A stretch of DNA of 64,000 nucleotides from the NCBI GenBank assembly GCA_023091665.1, contig JALJCQ010000027.1, positions 558,001 to 622,000 of the forward strand. The letters run 5' to 3'. Made by a program: the position numbers and the translations under genes. This document shows, one piece after another, positions 10,443 through 19,858 of the stretch (the first letter of the stretch is position 1; every line of letters starts with the position of its first letter). Source of the DNA: Pythium myriotylum (lineage: Eukaryota; Oomycota; Peronosporomycetes; Pythiales; Pythiaceae). Under the pieces are notes generated by a model. The model did no database searches, was not told where the DNA came from, and worked only from the letters and a program-made list of their open reading frames with translations.

Positions 10443-11514
10443 GGATGGGCGTCGAGCAGTTTGGATTGGCAGATATTCACGCGGTTACACACTGTTGAAG
10501 CTCCTGAGGGTACACGATTGGTTTTGTTGATGTCATCGTGGGTACACTAATCGTAACCTGTCCACTAGGTGGTTACTCGATGTTGGCGTCATCTTGAGCT
10601 ACGATTCGTAACCAAGGTTACATGTTCATGTACGATCACATGCCCCTTACAGAACACCCACCACCTTCTTGGACTGCTGCTTTCAGGCCTAAAGCGATCT
10701 CCTGCGACGAGATTTGAGGAGATACTTGGAATGCCACTATTAACAATGCTCGGCATGATGGAAATCCCATTGTGGGAATTGTAGCCATCTGAGCCGAGCC
10801 AGTTTCTTCTTCCCTGCCCATCACCTTGGCTCGACCTCGGTTAACCTTTCCGTTTTCCGTACTCGAGGTTGACCTGAGTCTGTTGGCTCTCGGTAGACAC
10901 GAAACGTCCGCCTTGAGTCTCACATCGACCTCAGTCAACAGGCCAAGCAGAGCGTACGTACCTTGTTGTGACAAAATCTGTGATGAAGAACAGCACTCTA
11001 GGGTGGTTGAGGTTTGGTGGATGTTCACGCCAGTGTGAACGTGACACGTGTGTGTCCACACAGTAACCCCTGAAAATTCTGCATGACACGTGTGTGTCTC
11101 CGCATCCATTAGAAACCCCACAAATTCCATAATATTCACTTTGCGTTCTGCTACAGGCGTCATCACGAACATGGAGATGATGGTCAAGTCCCAGTCACTT
11201 GCTTTGCGATGACGCCACGCATTCGATAAAAGCTCCTTCTTTCATTTTGTACTCATCAACTCATCATCATTTCTAACGGCCTCCCTTAACTGGTTCCTGC
11301 TGGGAACGTGTGAAGTTCCCTGCCTCCGTCTGCAGGACGTAATCGTCCTGGAACCGAGCACAGGGCAATCCGCCTGCTCGTCCCTTCAACGTCATTGCCT
11401 CGATCCAGGCAATTGGCTAATTCTGAGAGGTCATCCATCCAATCATGTTGTGGAATTAAACTTGCTCGAATGTAGCCATGTCGTCGGCCAATCACATCCA
11501 CGCCATGCCCATCA
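10443..11514. promoter_or_regulatory. 1.07-kb spacer between mirror genes QRL-4 and QRL-5
   Basis: Shared divergent upstream region without a gene. It holds TGTAGCCATCT at 10780-10790 and TGTAGCCATGT at 11471-11481. There are many GGTTAC/GTAACC and GGGTACAC words at 10414-10630. A 15-bp word with a CACGTG core (TGACACGTGTGTGTC) is repeated at 11042-11056 and 11084-11098. Confidence 0.45.
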
Positions 11515-11647
11515 TATCGATGACCTAATCTGTAACCGTAACCTCTGCGACGTTGAAGTGGTCTCAACACTCCTCCGTGTAAACATGAGTCCGTCTTAAC
11601 GTCCCTTGTCTGAAGATCCGTACACTCTGGAGCTCCTCGTTCGCTTC

Positions 11648-11666
11648 TCACTCTCCAATTCACCAA
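11648..11666 (+). promoter_or_regulatory. oomycete initiator of QRL-5
   Basis: TCACTCTCCAATTCACCAA matches the initiator plus flanking element, 68 bp before the ATG. It differs by one base from the QRL-4 initiator. Confidence 0.6.
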
Positions 11667-11715
11667 CTCCCCACCCTCACAACAAACCAACTCCCCCAAC
11701 ACACCAACTACAACC

Positions 11716-12621
11716 ATGGCCGTCACCGTCGACACCAACGCCAAGCTCCTCGTCACCGGCGCCTCCGGACAACTCGGACAGCTCGTCGTCAAGCACCTGC
11801 TCGACACGCTCAAGGTCTCACCCAGCAACATCGTCGCTGGATCACGAAACCCCGACAAGCTGAAGGACCTCGCCGATCGCGGCGTCACCACCGTCCGTCT
11901 CGACTTTGACGACGCCGCCTCCGTCGAAGCTGCTGGCAAGGGCATCGACCGCGCGCTCGTCATCAGCGGCAACGACATCTTCGGTCGACTCGCCGGACAC
12001 AAGACGGCCGTCACCGCGCTCGTGGCCGCCGGCGTCAAGCACATCCTCTACACCTCGCTCCACAACGTCGACAACTCGACCGCCTTCGTCAAGGCCGACC
12101 ACGCCGCCACCGAGCAGTTCATCCGCGAAAGCAAGGTCCCCGGATACACGTTCCTGCGCAACGGTCTCTACTTCGACAACGACTTTGGCAGCATCACGGG
12201 CGCCAAGCACACCGGCAAGTGGTACTCGGCTGCCAAGGACGGCAAGCTCGCCGGTCTCTCGCGTGACGACCTCGCGCTCGCCAACGCCTCGGCGCTCGCC
12301 AGCAACAACTACGAGAACCAGATCTACGAGTTGTCGGGTACGACCGGCCTCACGATCGAAGAGATCGCCGCAAACGTCAGCAAGGCGATTGGCAAGCCCA
12401 TCGAGGTCGTCCACGTGCCGGTCGAGGGTCTCGCGCAGGGCATCGTCGCGGCCACGGGCTTCCCGGAGGCGCTCGCCAAGGCCTTCGCGTCGTTCGACAC
12501 GGCCACGGCCGAGGGCCACGCCGGTCCGCTCGCCAACGACTTCAAGACGCTCGTGGGTCGTGACCCGATCTCGCACGCTGAGTGGGTCGCGGCTGTCACG
12601 CCGGTGCTCCAGTCGCTGTAA
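11716..12621 (+). CDS. QorB/NmrA-like reductase, QRL-5
   Basis: 301-residue mirror copy of QRL-4, carrying the family-typical Asp185. The sequence before the initiator has drifted more than the coding region, so expression may differ although the enzymes should be equivalent. Confidence 0.87.
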   Translation: MAVTVDTNAKLLVTGASGQLGQLVVKHLLDTLKVSPSNIVAGSRNPDKLKDLADRGVTTVRLDFDDAASVEAAGKGIDRALVISGNDIFGRLAGHKTAVTALVAAGVKHILYTSLHNVDNSTAFVKADHAATEQFIRESKVPGYTFLRNGLYFDNDFGSITGAKHTGKWYSAAKDGKLAGLSRDDLALANASALASNNYENQIYELSGTTGLTIEEIAANVSKAIGKPIEVVHVPVEGLAQGIVAATGFPEALAKAFASFDTATAEGHAGPLANDFKTLVGRDPISHAEWVAAVTPVLQSL

Positions 12622-12721
12622 GCAGCACTCTTCGTATCCATGCGCGCTCGTTTGGCCGTAGAGAAAAAAAATACAATCATGTAAAACTTTAACTGTCGTC
12701 TTCGGTCATGAGCTTGTTTCG

Positions 12722-13214
12722 AAATCTTTGGACAGTTCGCGAGCAAACACTTGGTCGACGTCGCATTGAGACAAGTCAGCACACTGGTCGACTAATGATG
12801 CAATTGTGCAAGTGCTCTCTCCTTCTCCAGACGTCAGACGAGTAATGTAATCGCACGTCCGACCAGACCAGATCGCCACAGCATGGCGATCTGGTCTTCA
12901 CAGCATGTCGAACCCACAGCGTGTGGGTATCGTTGGATGCTTTCAAGCCTGTGATGCGCGGAGCAATCGCATTCTCGTCGGGTGGTCGATTACTCTGATG
13001 AAGAAGACCGAGGGATGCGCCGGTTACACTTCGTGTACCCCAAACACTGAACAACGATTGGTTGTAATGTAACTAACACATATTTTCCACCTATCAACGC
13101 GAACCAAGATTGGATTGTGTACCCATGATCCAGGAGCTCCGTAACCCTCTGTGACATGGCCACCAGACCAAATCCACTGCTTACTCTCCCTCTTCCCCTC
13201 ACCCACGCACTGCG
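12722..13214. other. intergenic spacer with perfect hairpin
   Basis: No gene. A perfect 13-bp inverted repeat (AGACCAGATCGCC, 12865-12877, with its complement at 12885-12897) encloses a 7-nt loop. GGTTACAC and GTGTACC words occur at 13022-13150, upstream of QRL-6. Confidence 0.5.
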
Positions 13215-14129
13215 ATGCCCGCGACCGTCGACGCCTCCGCTCGCCTCCTCGTCACCGGAGCGTCCGGGCAGCTCGGCCAACTGGTCCTCACCCATCTGCT
13301 CGACACGCTCAAGGTCTCACCCAGCAACATCGTCGCCGGCTCGCGCAACCCCGAGAAACTCGAGGTCTTCGCAGCGCGTGGCGTGCAGACGCGTCGCCTC
13401 GATTTCAATGACGCTGCGTCAGTTGAAGCTGCTGCTCAGGGCGTCGACCGCGCGCTGGTGATCAGCGGACACGATCTCTTTGTGCGCGTCGCGATGCACA
13501 AGACGGCCATCTCGGCGTTAGTCGCCGCAGGTGTGAAGCACATCAGCTACACTTCGCTACTAAACGCGCCTAATGCGACCGCACTGATTGCTGTGGACCA
13601 TCGTGAGACTGAGGCTTTTCTGCGCGAGACCGGCATTGGCTATACGTTCCTCCGGAACGGTATCTATTACGACAACCAGGGTGTCTGGATCGCTGCGAGC
13701 CACCGCTCAGGCAAGTGGTTCTCGGCTGCAAAGGACGGCCGCCTCGCGGGCATTTCGCGCAGTGACGCTGCGCTCGCGGCTGCTACATCGCTTGCGAGTG
13801 ATAACTACGAGAACCAGATCTACGAGTTATCGTCGGTGGAGAGCTTGACGATCGACGAGATGGTTGGGAATATTAGCCGAGCTATCGGGAAGAAGGTTGA
13901 GGCAGCACATGTGTCGGAGGAAGAACTCGCCAAGGGCATCGAGCTCCAAACGGGTGTCCCACCGGATGTGGCCAAGGTCTTTGCGACGTTCGACACGCAC
14001 ACGGCCAACGGACTCTCAGTGGCGAGAGGCAACGACTTCAAGACGCTCGTGGGACGCGACGCCATCACACAGGCGCAGTGGGTTGAAGCCAACAAGGAAG
14101 CCCTGCTTGCGGCTTCACTTTTCCGTTGA
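13215..14129 (+). CDS. QorB/NmrA-like reductase, QRL-6
   Basis: 304 residues, starting MPATVD, with GASGQLG at 15-21. It differs from the main group by HDLFVRVAMHK in place of the NDIFGRLAGHK loop, and by LRNGIYYDNQ followed by ASHRSGKW. With QRL-7 it shares an Ala-rich AALAAAT helix where most copies have LALANA. It forms a co-directional pair with QRL-7, 533 bp downstream. Confidence 0.85.
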   Translation: MPATVDASARLLVTGASGQLGQLVLTHLLDTLKVSPSNIVAGSRNPEKLEVFAARGVQTRRLDFNDAASVEAAAQGVDRALVISGHDLFVRVAMHKTAISALVAAGVKHISYTSLLNAPNATALIAVDHRETEAFLRETGIGYTFLRNGIYYDNQGVWIAASHRSGKWFSAAKDGRLAGISRSDAALAAATSLASDNYENQIYELSSVESLTIDEMVGNISRAIGKKVEAAHVSEEELAKGIELQTGVPPDVAKVFATFDTHTANGLSVARGNDFKTLVGRDAITQAQWVEANKEALLAASLFR

Positions 14130-14662
14130 AGTTTACGAACTGCCTGTCGCGTTCAAAATTCCTGGCGATAATTAACACGAATTCTGAGCCATCATGGTTT
14201 TCGTTTCTGTGCGATCACCTCAAGAGCTTTCGTTTCTGTGCGATCGCGTCCAAACTCTCGGTGTCATCTGTGGGATTCTGCATGGGACACGCTCACCAAG
14301 ACGAAGAAGCTAGACCAAGTGTCCAACGGGTCTCTGATTACCATCTCGACTGCTGAAGTCTCACGTGCAGTCAAGGGCGTCTAGATTGCCGCATAGACAG
14401 GTGCTTGAGCCAGAGAGTTGGGAAGCAATCGCTCGGATTGTCTGTTGCGCGTAATCACGATTGGCCGAAAGAAGCCCAAAAATTAGATTGCACCAATCAC
14501 GGAGGAGAGAGCTGGTCGCTCTAAGATGGCTACACGAGTTCGAGTCCCACGTGGAAATGCCGTGTCGCATGCACGGCTCGCGAGCGTCGTGTTTACCGAC
14601 GTGAAACGAACTCATTTTCCAATTCTCATACTGACTGTGATATCGACCTCCTCCTCCAACTC
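14130..14662 (+). promoter_or_regulatory. upstream region of QRL-7 with TGTAGCCATCT and initiator
   Basis: TGTAGCCATCT occurs on the minus strand at 14524-14534, about 130 bp before the QRL-7 ATG. The initiator TCATTTTCCAATTCTCAT is at 14612-14629, giving a leader of about 49 nt. A CCAATCACG word lies near 14493. Confidence 0.5.
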
Positions 14663-15592
14663 ATGCCGGCTCCTCTCCTTCAGCGAAACGGTTCTGTCGA
14701 CAGTTCGCGCGTGCTCGTCACGGGCGCCTGTGGGAACCTCGGCCGCATGGTACTCCACCACTTAATTGACTCGCTTCATGTCGCTCCCAATCGCATCGTT
14801 GCGGGCTCCAGGACACCTGAGAATCTCCACGAGTGGATGGACCTCGGGGTCGAAGCCCGATGGCTAGACTTCGATGATGCCGCTTCGGTCGAGTACGCGG
14901 CTCGTGGCATCGACCGCGTCCTGCTCATCAGCACGCCCGACACCCCTCGACGCCTCTCGCAGCACAAGACTGCTGTCGATGCATTTGTCGCCGCAGGCGT
15001 TCGCCACATTCTCTATACATCCTTCCTCAACGCAGACCAGGCGGCGGCGGTTGTCGCTGGCGACCACCGGGCAACTGAGGCCTACATCCGCGCCAGCGGC
15101 GTGCACCAGTTCACGTTCCTCCGCAACAGCGTCTACTTCGACAACGAGGCCGTGTGGATCGCCGGCACGAGTCACTACTGTGGCAAGTGGTACAGTGCGT
15201 GTAAGAACGGCAGACTGGCAGGCATTGCAAGGGATGACGCGGCGCTTGCGGCAGCGACGGCGCTCGTCAACGACAAGACGGAGAGCCAGATCTACGAGTT
15301 GTCATCCACCCAGGCCCTGACTATCGACGAAATCGTCAACAACGTCGGCAAGGCCGTGGGACGACGCATCTGTGCCGAGTACGTTCCAGAAGAAGAGCTC
15401 GTGCAAGGCCTCGTCCACAGCACGGGCGTGTCGGTCGCAGAGGCGAGAGCTTTCGTGGCAATGGATACGCATGTCGCGGCGGGGCTGGCTGAGGCGCGTG
15501 GCAACGACTTCAAGAAACTAACGGGCCGAGATCCAATGACACATGCTCAGTGGACCGATGCCAACCGAGACGAGCTTTTGTATGTGGCATAG
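14663..15592 (+). CDS. QorB/NmrA-like reductase, QRL-7
   Basis: 309 residues and a distinct subgroup. The start is MPAPLLQRNG, the dinucleotide motif is VTGACGNLG, then AGSRTPENL, STPDTPRRLSQHK and LRNSVYFDNE. It also has a Cys-containing SHYCGKWYSACKNG segment absent from other copies, and Ser for Gly in the LRNG block. The Rossmann signature is intact. The mirror copy QRL-13 (26866-27789) is identical over the last roughly 270 residues but has a damaged N-terminus. Confidence 0.83.
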   Translation: MPAPLLQRNGSVDSSRVLVTGACGNLGRMVLHHLIDSLHVAPNRIVAGSRTPENLHEWMDLGVEARWLDFDDAASVEYAARGIDRVLLISTPDTPRRLSQHKTAVDAFVAAGVRHILYTSFLNADQAAAVVAGDHRATEAYIRASGVHQFTFLRNSVYFDNEAVWIAGTSHYCGKWYSACKNGRLAGIARDDAALAAATALVNDKTESQIYELSSTQALTIDEIVNNVGKAVGRRICAEYVPEEELVQGLVHSTGVSVAEARAFVAMDTHVAAGLAEARGNDFKKLTGRDPMTHAQWTDANRDELLYVA

Positions 15593-15803
15593 GCCAAGAA
15601 CTCGCCAGCAATGACTGTAGATTTAAAGATTACATACACTAGAGATGACATACTAATTCAACGCCGCACGTGAACTGTGTGGAGGCTGCACTTGACCACC
15701 AAAAACCGTAGAACCATGCGCCCATAATGAGCATCCGCCCATCTCCTTCGTCGATCGGTGTGAAGGACAGAGACCGATCTTCAAGGAAATTCATCTCGAG
15801 GTG
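14663..15803. repeat. left arm of inverted duplication pair 3
   Basis: Reverse complement of about 26653-27789, including about 200 bp of 3' flank after QRL-7 with only a few mismatches. Homology ends near 15803, just before the second SANT-like gene. Confidence 0.8.
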
Positions 15804-15878
15804 GACAGTGCACTGAATTCCAAACTTCGTTGCCAACGGGTTTGTAGCAGTAGCCTGTCAGTTCGGATTTTGCCTCCA

Positions 15879-16526
15879 ATGCCCAACATGGACCTTCGCC
15901 CTCGTCAACTCTCGATATCCGAGACATCGAACACGCGGGCGCCAATTCTGGTCTACCCAGGACTGAGTGTATCGGCGATTCCCCACCAGAGTGAGAGGCA
16001 ACACCCACTCTTGAGCGGCCCGCTCCGACGAGGCCGATGGACACCTGAGGAAGAAAGATACGCCGCGGCTATCATCCGGCAGTTTCTCTCGGGCGTTCTC
16101 CCAATCCATTACGGCACGACGCTGCGAGGGTACGTCGCCGAGCGTCTCCACTGTGACCCTATGCGCGTCTCCAAGAAGCTCGTAAGAGGAACTGTCTTCT
16201 TCGGCGTGCGAATCGATCCCAGCTTCGGACGGAGATCATACTACCCATGTCCACTTGACACTCCCGGACTCGACGATCGGAAAAAGCGAGCGGAGTACCA
16301 CCTCGCGCAACTTCGTCGTGAGTTCATCGAGAGCATCGAACGAGAGGAGCAAGCCGATGAAGATACACGTCGACCGCAAGTGCTTCCGAGTTTGAACGAG
16401 CTAATACGGCAGCACCGGCTCAGGACACCCACGTCCAGAACTGGTGCCAGAATGCCCAGTCATCATCTCGACGACTCATCCAGCGGTCTTTCTCTCCTTT
16501 GTAGATGCCAGTTTCTAACTCAATAA
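15879..16526 (+). CDS. SANT/Myb-like nuclear protein, copy 2
   Basis: 215 residues from ATG 15879, the first ATG in the frame. Residues about 50-115 repeat the RRGRWTPEEERYAAAIIRQF / YGTTLRGYVAERLHCDPMR / VSKKL block of the 2555-3532 protein, and GRRSYYP and IESIEREE follow. It is shorter, lacking the serine- and KRKR-rich region. It sits between QRL-7 and QRL-8, in the part of the block absent from the mirror copy at 26.65 kb. Confidence 0.62.
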   Translation: MPNMDLRPRQLSISETSNTRAPILVYPGLSVSAIPHQSERQHPLLSGPLRRGRWTPEEERYAAAIIRQFLSGVLPIHYGTTLRGYVAERLHCDPMRVSKKLVRGTVFFGVRIDPSFGRRSYYPCPLDTPGLDDRKKRAEYHLAQLRREFIESIEREEQADEDTRRPQVLPSLNELIRQHRLRTPTSRTGARMPSHHLDDSSSGLSLLCRCQFLTQ

Positions 16527-16978
16527 GCTTCTACATGGTTCCACGGGAATCTGTTGTAGCATCAACTTCTCTTGCGGGCTTTCTGGGTTGGGATTGCTGA
16601 GCTCAGACACTGTTGTGCAGGCCACATTGCAGCGCAGTAGCCGTTCTATGCGGCAGTGAGTGAATCTCCCGCGGCGGACCATGATCAGAATGGAAAGTCC
16701 ACCACACACCACACGAAGCAGATGAAGACAGCTTCGGTGGGTGACACCCACCTATACAGCACACAGTACTTGATTACCAGCCAAGCGGCCTGTCTATCGG
16801 GACTCCGAAAAGAGCTGATCGTGTTTGGCTTTTCAAGCGGTTCCCACCGCATCAGTCCCTAAGAATGCAGACTGACAGGTCTCACCAGCTACTGTACTAA
16901 CACGAAGACTTTGTACTTGAAGGAGTCCAGTTCGCTCAACAATTGTCGATTCAGGGATTTGTCCTGTCCATACAATCT
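16527..16978. other. intergenic, no gene seen
   Basis: Convergent spacer between the SANT-like gene and QRL-8. Confidence 0.45.
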
Positions 16979-17884
16979 CTACAGCGAGTTGAGGATCGGG
17001 ACGACTGATTCCACCCAGTCGGCGTGCGAGATTGGGTCCCGCCCCACCAGGGTCTTGAAGTCGTTTCTCGACGGACCGAACTCGCCAGCAGCCATGGATG
17101 ACTCAAACGTCGCGTACGCTCGCGCCACTTCCACCGGTAGGCCTGTGGCTGCCACAATGCCCTGCGCGATCGCCTCTTCTGGCACTTGCACAACTTCAAT
17201 TGGCTTACCAATCACCTTACTCACGTTCGCAACAATCTCGTCGATCGTGAGACCAGCGGTACCCGAGAACTCGTAGACCTGGTTCTCGTAGTTGTTACTA
17301 GCGAGTGCCGTAGCGTTCGCGAGCGCCAAGTCGTCGCGTGAGATGCCCGCAAGCTTCCCGTCCTTGGCAGCCGAGTACCACTTGCCTGTCTGCTTGGCGC
17401 CCTTGATATTGCCGAAGTCATTGTCGAAGTAGATGCCGTTACACAGGATCGTGTAACCGGCGACGTTGCTCTCACGGATGAACTGCTCGGTCCCCCAGTG
17501 ATCACCCTTGACAAACGCCGTCACATTCTCTACGTTCTGCAACGAGGTGTAGAGAATGTGCTTGACTCCGGCAGCAATGAACGCCGTGACAGCCGCCTTG
17601 TGGCCGGGAAGACGGCCAAAGACGTCATCACCGCTGATGAGTAGTGCACGGTCGATGCCCTTGGCAGCCTCTTCCACTGTCGCCGGGTCGGTGAAATCCA
17701 CGCACACGGTCTTGACACCACGGTCAGCAAAAGCCTTCAACTTGTCCGGGTTTCGCGAACCGGCGACGATGTTGGCCGGCGTGACTTTGAGCGTATCCAG
17801 CAAATGTTTGACGATGAGCACTCCGAGTTGGCCCGAGGCACCGGTGACGAGGAGCTTGGCGTTGGTGTCGACAGTGACGGCCAT
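16979..17884 (-). CDS. QorB/NmrA-like reductase, QRL-8
   Basis: 301 residues from MAVTVD, with GASGQLG at 15-21. The LRNG motif is changed to LCNG (ILCNGIYFDN), a substitution not seen in other copies; otherwise conserved. The longer upstream frame is non-coding because an initiator-like CTTATTCTCCAC lies about 50 bp before the ATG. CGCAATCACAC lies at 17998-18008, 114 bp upstream, followed by GTGAGACCAATC. Confidence 0.84.
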   Translation of the reverse strand: MAVTVDTNAKLLVTGASGQLGVLIVKHLLDTLKVTPANIVAGSRNPDKLKAFADRGVKTVCVDFTDPATVEEAAKGIDRALLISGDDVFGRLPGHKAAVTAFIAAGVKHILYTSLQNVENVTAFVKGDHWGTEQFIRESNVAGYTILCNGIYFDNDFGNIKGAKQTGKWYSAAKDGKLAGISRDDLALANATALASNNYENQVYEFSGTAGLTIDEIVANVSKVIGKPIEVVQVPEEAIAQGIVAATGLPVEVARAYATFESSMAAGEFGPSRNDFKTLVGRDPISHADWVESVVPILNSL

Positions 17885-17997
17885 GGTGGATTGCTGAGGA
17901 GATGGTAGTTGTGTGCGTGTGGTGGCAGAGTGGAGAATAAGCACAGCCGAAGGCGGTTGGATTCCCATGAGATGGAAGCGGATGTTTGATAGAGAAC

Positions 17998-18008
17998 CGC
18001 AATCACAC
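17998..18008. promoter_or_regulatory. CGCAATCACAC element upstream of QRL-8
   Basis: The identical 11-mer is found at similar distance and orientation upstream of QRL-9 and of the MDR gene. Confidence 0.45.
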
Positions 18009-18303
18009 GATCCACCTTGTGAGACCAATCTGCACAGGTGGTTCATCTGGCCAATCGAAATGCCGTATCATACCAACTAATCGACTTCAAGCAGAAGGTC
18101 TTCCTTCATGACGCAATCCATGACATCCATTATTGCCCATCATCCGCCATTGTCTCGTTCCACTTCAAGGCCAGGAAAAGATACTGTCTTGCGTGCCGAG
18201 GGGCCCACCCCGTATATCTGACGAGGATCTCTAGGGAGCTTTCTTTCTTTGCCGAAATCCTCATAGATCACAGCTGCCAGAGACACTTTACAGCACGGCA
18301 GCG

Positions 18304-19400
18304 AAAACTGCTTCACAAAGGTGACATGAATGCACTCCAACTCGTAGAGCAGCATAGAGCACAAGCAAAAGAGTGAATGCGAGCATAGGCCATGAAAACA
18401 GGGTAGTCTTATTGTTGGGGTGTTCACATCAAACACGACAGAGCTTTGCCACCTTACAGCGCGATCAACATCTCCTTGTTCGCCTCGACCCACTCCTCGT
18501 GCGAGTGCGGCTTGCGGCCCACCAGCTTCTCAAAGTCGTCACCCACAGGCTCGAAGTTGCCCGCAGCCGTGTTCGTGTCGAACGACGCGACGGCCTTGCC
18601 AGCCTCGAGAGGCCACCCCGTCGCGGCCACGACGCCCTGCGCCAGCTCGTCCACCGTCACATGCGCCACCTCGATGGTCTTGCCGATAGCCTTGCTGATG
18701 TTGGCCGCGAACTCCTCGACCGTGCGACCCACGCTGCCCGTGAGCTCGTAGATCTGGTTGTCGTAGTTGTTGCTGGCGAGCGCCGAGGCGTTGGCGAGCG
18801 CGAGGTCGTCGCGCGAGAGCGCCGCGAGCTTGCCGTCCTTGGCGGCCGACGGCCACTTGCCCGTGTGCTTGGCGCCCGTGACCGAGCCAAGCGCGTTCTC
18901 GAAGTACATGCCGTTGCGCAAGAACGTGTAGCTGATCTTGGTCTCGACGATCGCGGCCTCGGTGCCGGCGTGGTCGGCCTGGCCGAACGCGATCGACTTG
19001 TCGACGTTGTGGATGGACGTGTAGAGGATGTGCTTGACGCCGGCCTTGGCGAACGCGGCGACCGCGACCTTCTGGCCCGTGAGGCGGTTGAACATGTCGT
19101 CGCTGCTGATGAGCAGCGCGCGGTCGATGCCCTTGGCGGCCTCTTCGACGGTCGCGGCGTCGTTGAAGTCGATGCGCACGGTCTTGACGCCGCGGTCGGC
19201 GAACGCCTTGAGCTTGTCTGGGTTGCGCGAGCCGGCGACGATGTTGGCCGGCGTGACCTTGAGCGTGTCGAGCAGGTGCTTGACGACGAGCTGTCCGAGC
19301 TGTCCGGAGGCGCCGGTGACGAGGAGCTTGGCGTTGGTGTCGACGGTGACGGCCATGGCGGTGGTGGTGGTGGCTTGGTGGGGTGGTGGGGAGTGCGTGT
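18304..19400. repeat. left arm of inverted duplication pair 2
   Basis: Reverse complement of about 25561-26651. It covers all of QRL-9, about 45 bp of its leader and about 150 bp of 3' flank. Promoters beyond the leader are unrelated. Confidence 0.82.
18454..19356 (-). CDS. QorB/NmrA-like reductase, QRL-9
   Basis: 300 residues, with a protein sequence identical to QRL-12. Subgroup features are SSDDMFNRLTGQK, a shortened KISYTFLRNGMYFEN segment (one residue fewer than most) and GKWPSAAKDG, with Pro for the usual Tyr. An initiator (TCACTCCCTAACTT) lies about 60 bp upstream. Confidence 0.87.
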   Translation of the reverse strand: MAVTVDTNAKLLVTGASGQLGQLVVKHLLDTLKVTPANIVAGSRNPDKLKAFADRGVKTVRIDFNDAATVEEAAKGIDRALLISSDDMFNRLTGQKVAVAAFAKAGVKHILYTSIHNVDKSIAFGQADHAGTEAAIVETKISYTFLRNGMYFENALGSVTGAKHTGKWPSAAKDGKLAALSRDDLALANASALASNNYDNQIYELTGSVGRTVEEFAANISKAIGKTIEVAHVTVDELAQGVVAATGWPLEAGKAVASFDTNTAAGNFEPVGDDFEKLVGRKPHSHEEWVEANKEMLIAL

Positions 19401-19489
19401 GGGCAAGTTAGGGAGTGAGATCCTTCCGACGGCGTGCTTGGTGAAGATCCGAAGACGCTGAAGAGGTCTCGACGGTCCCGTGGGATGAT

Positions 19490-19552
19490 CGCAATCACAC
19501 TGTCCTCTACGTGAGACCAATCACGATTCGCCTGAAAAGCAAGTGATAAACA
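19490..19552. promoter_or_regulatory. composite upstream region of QRL-9
   Basis: CGCAATCACAC (19490-19500) is 134 bp before the ATG. GTGAGACCAATC (19511-19522) and GATTCGCCTG...GTGATAA (19525-19549) follow. The last recurs with small changes upstream of QRL-10 and QRL-11, always in the same orientation relative to the gene. Confidence 0.5.
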
Positions 19553-19858
19553 ATTGCTCACACGTCACAGATGGTATCTTCCAGCCAATGGGCTGTTAGG
19601 TGAGACAGTTGCTGTCTTCTTGTCTTGGCGGATCGCGTCAACATGATCTGCTGTATCATCTCACTTCGCTCCGAATCCACCATCGTCTGCGATCTGTTTT
19701 GTTACCACGCCGGTCATTCAAAAGATCCGGAAGCAACAAGATTCGATGGAGAGTTCAATGCACGCCAAGATTTGTTTAATGAGATTGTGGATACTTACTC
19801 AATTCTCGTCTGGATCTTTGCCGCTTATAGTGACAACAATCCAACATTTATCTGCCAT
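19553..19858. other. intergenic, no gene seen
   Basis: AT-richer spacer between the upstream region of QRL-9 and the 3' end of the MDR gene. No recognisable feature. Confidence 0.4.

Larger units (their letters stand above)
11515..12721. repeat. right arm of 1.2-kb inverted repeat (pair 1)
   Basis: Reverse complement of 9228-10442. It contains QRL-5 with its promoter and 3' flank. Confidence 0.8.

Noticed and set aside
14521..14560. tRNA-like piece (GAGTTCGAGTCCC next to a TGTAGCCAT site)
   Set aside because: It resembles a B box, but no acceptor, D or anticodon stem could be found around it.
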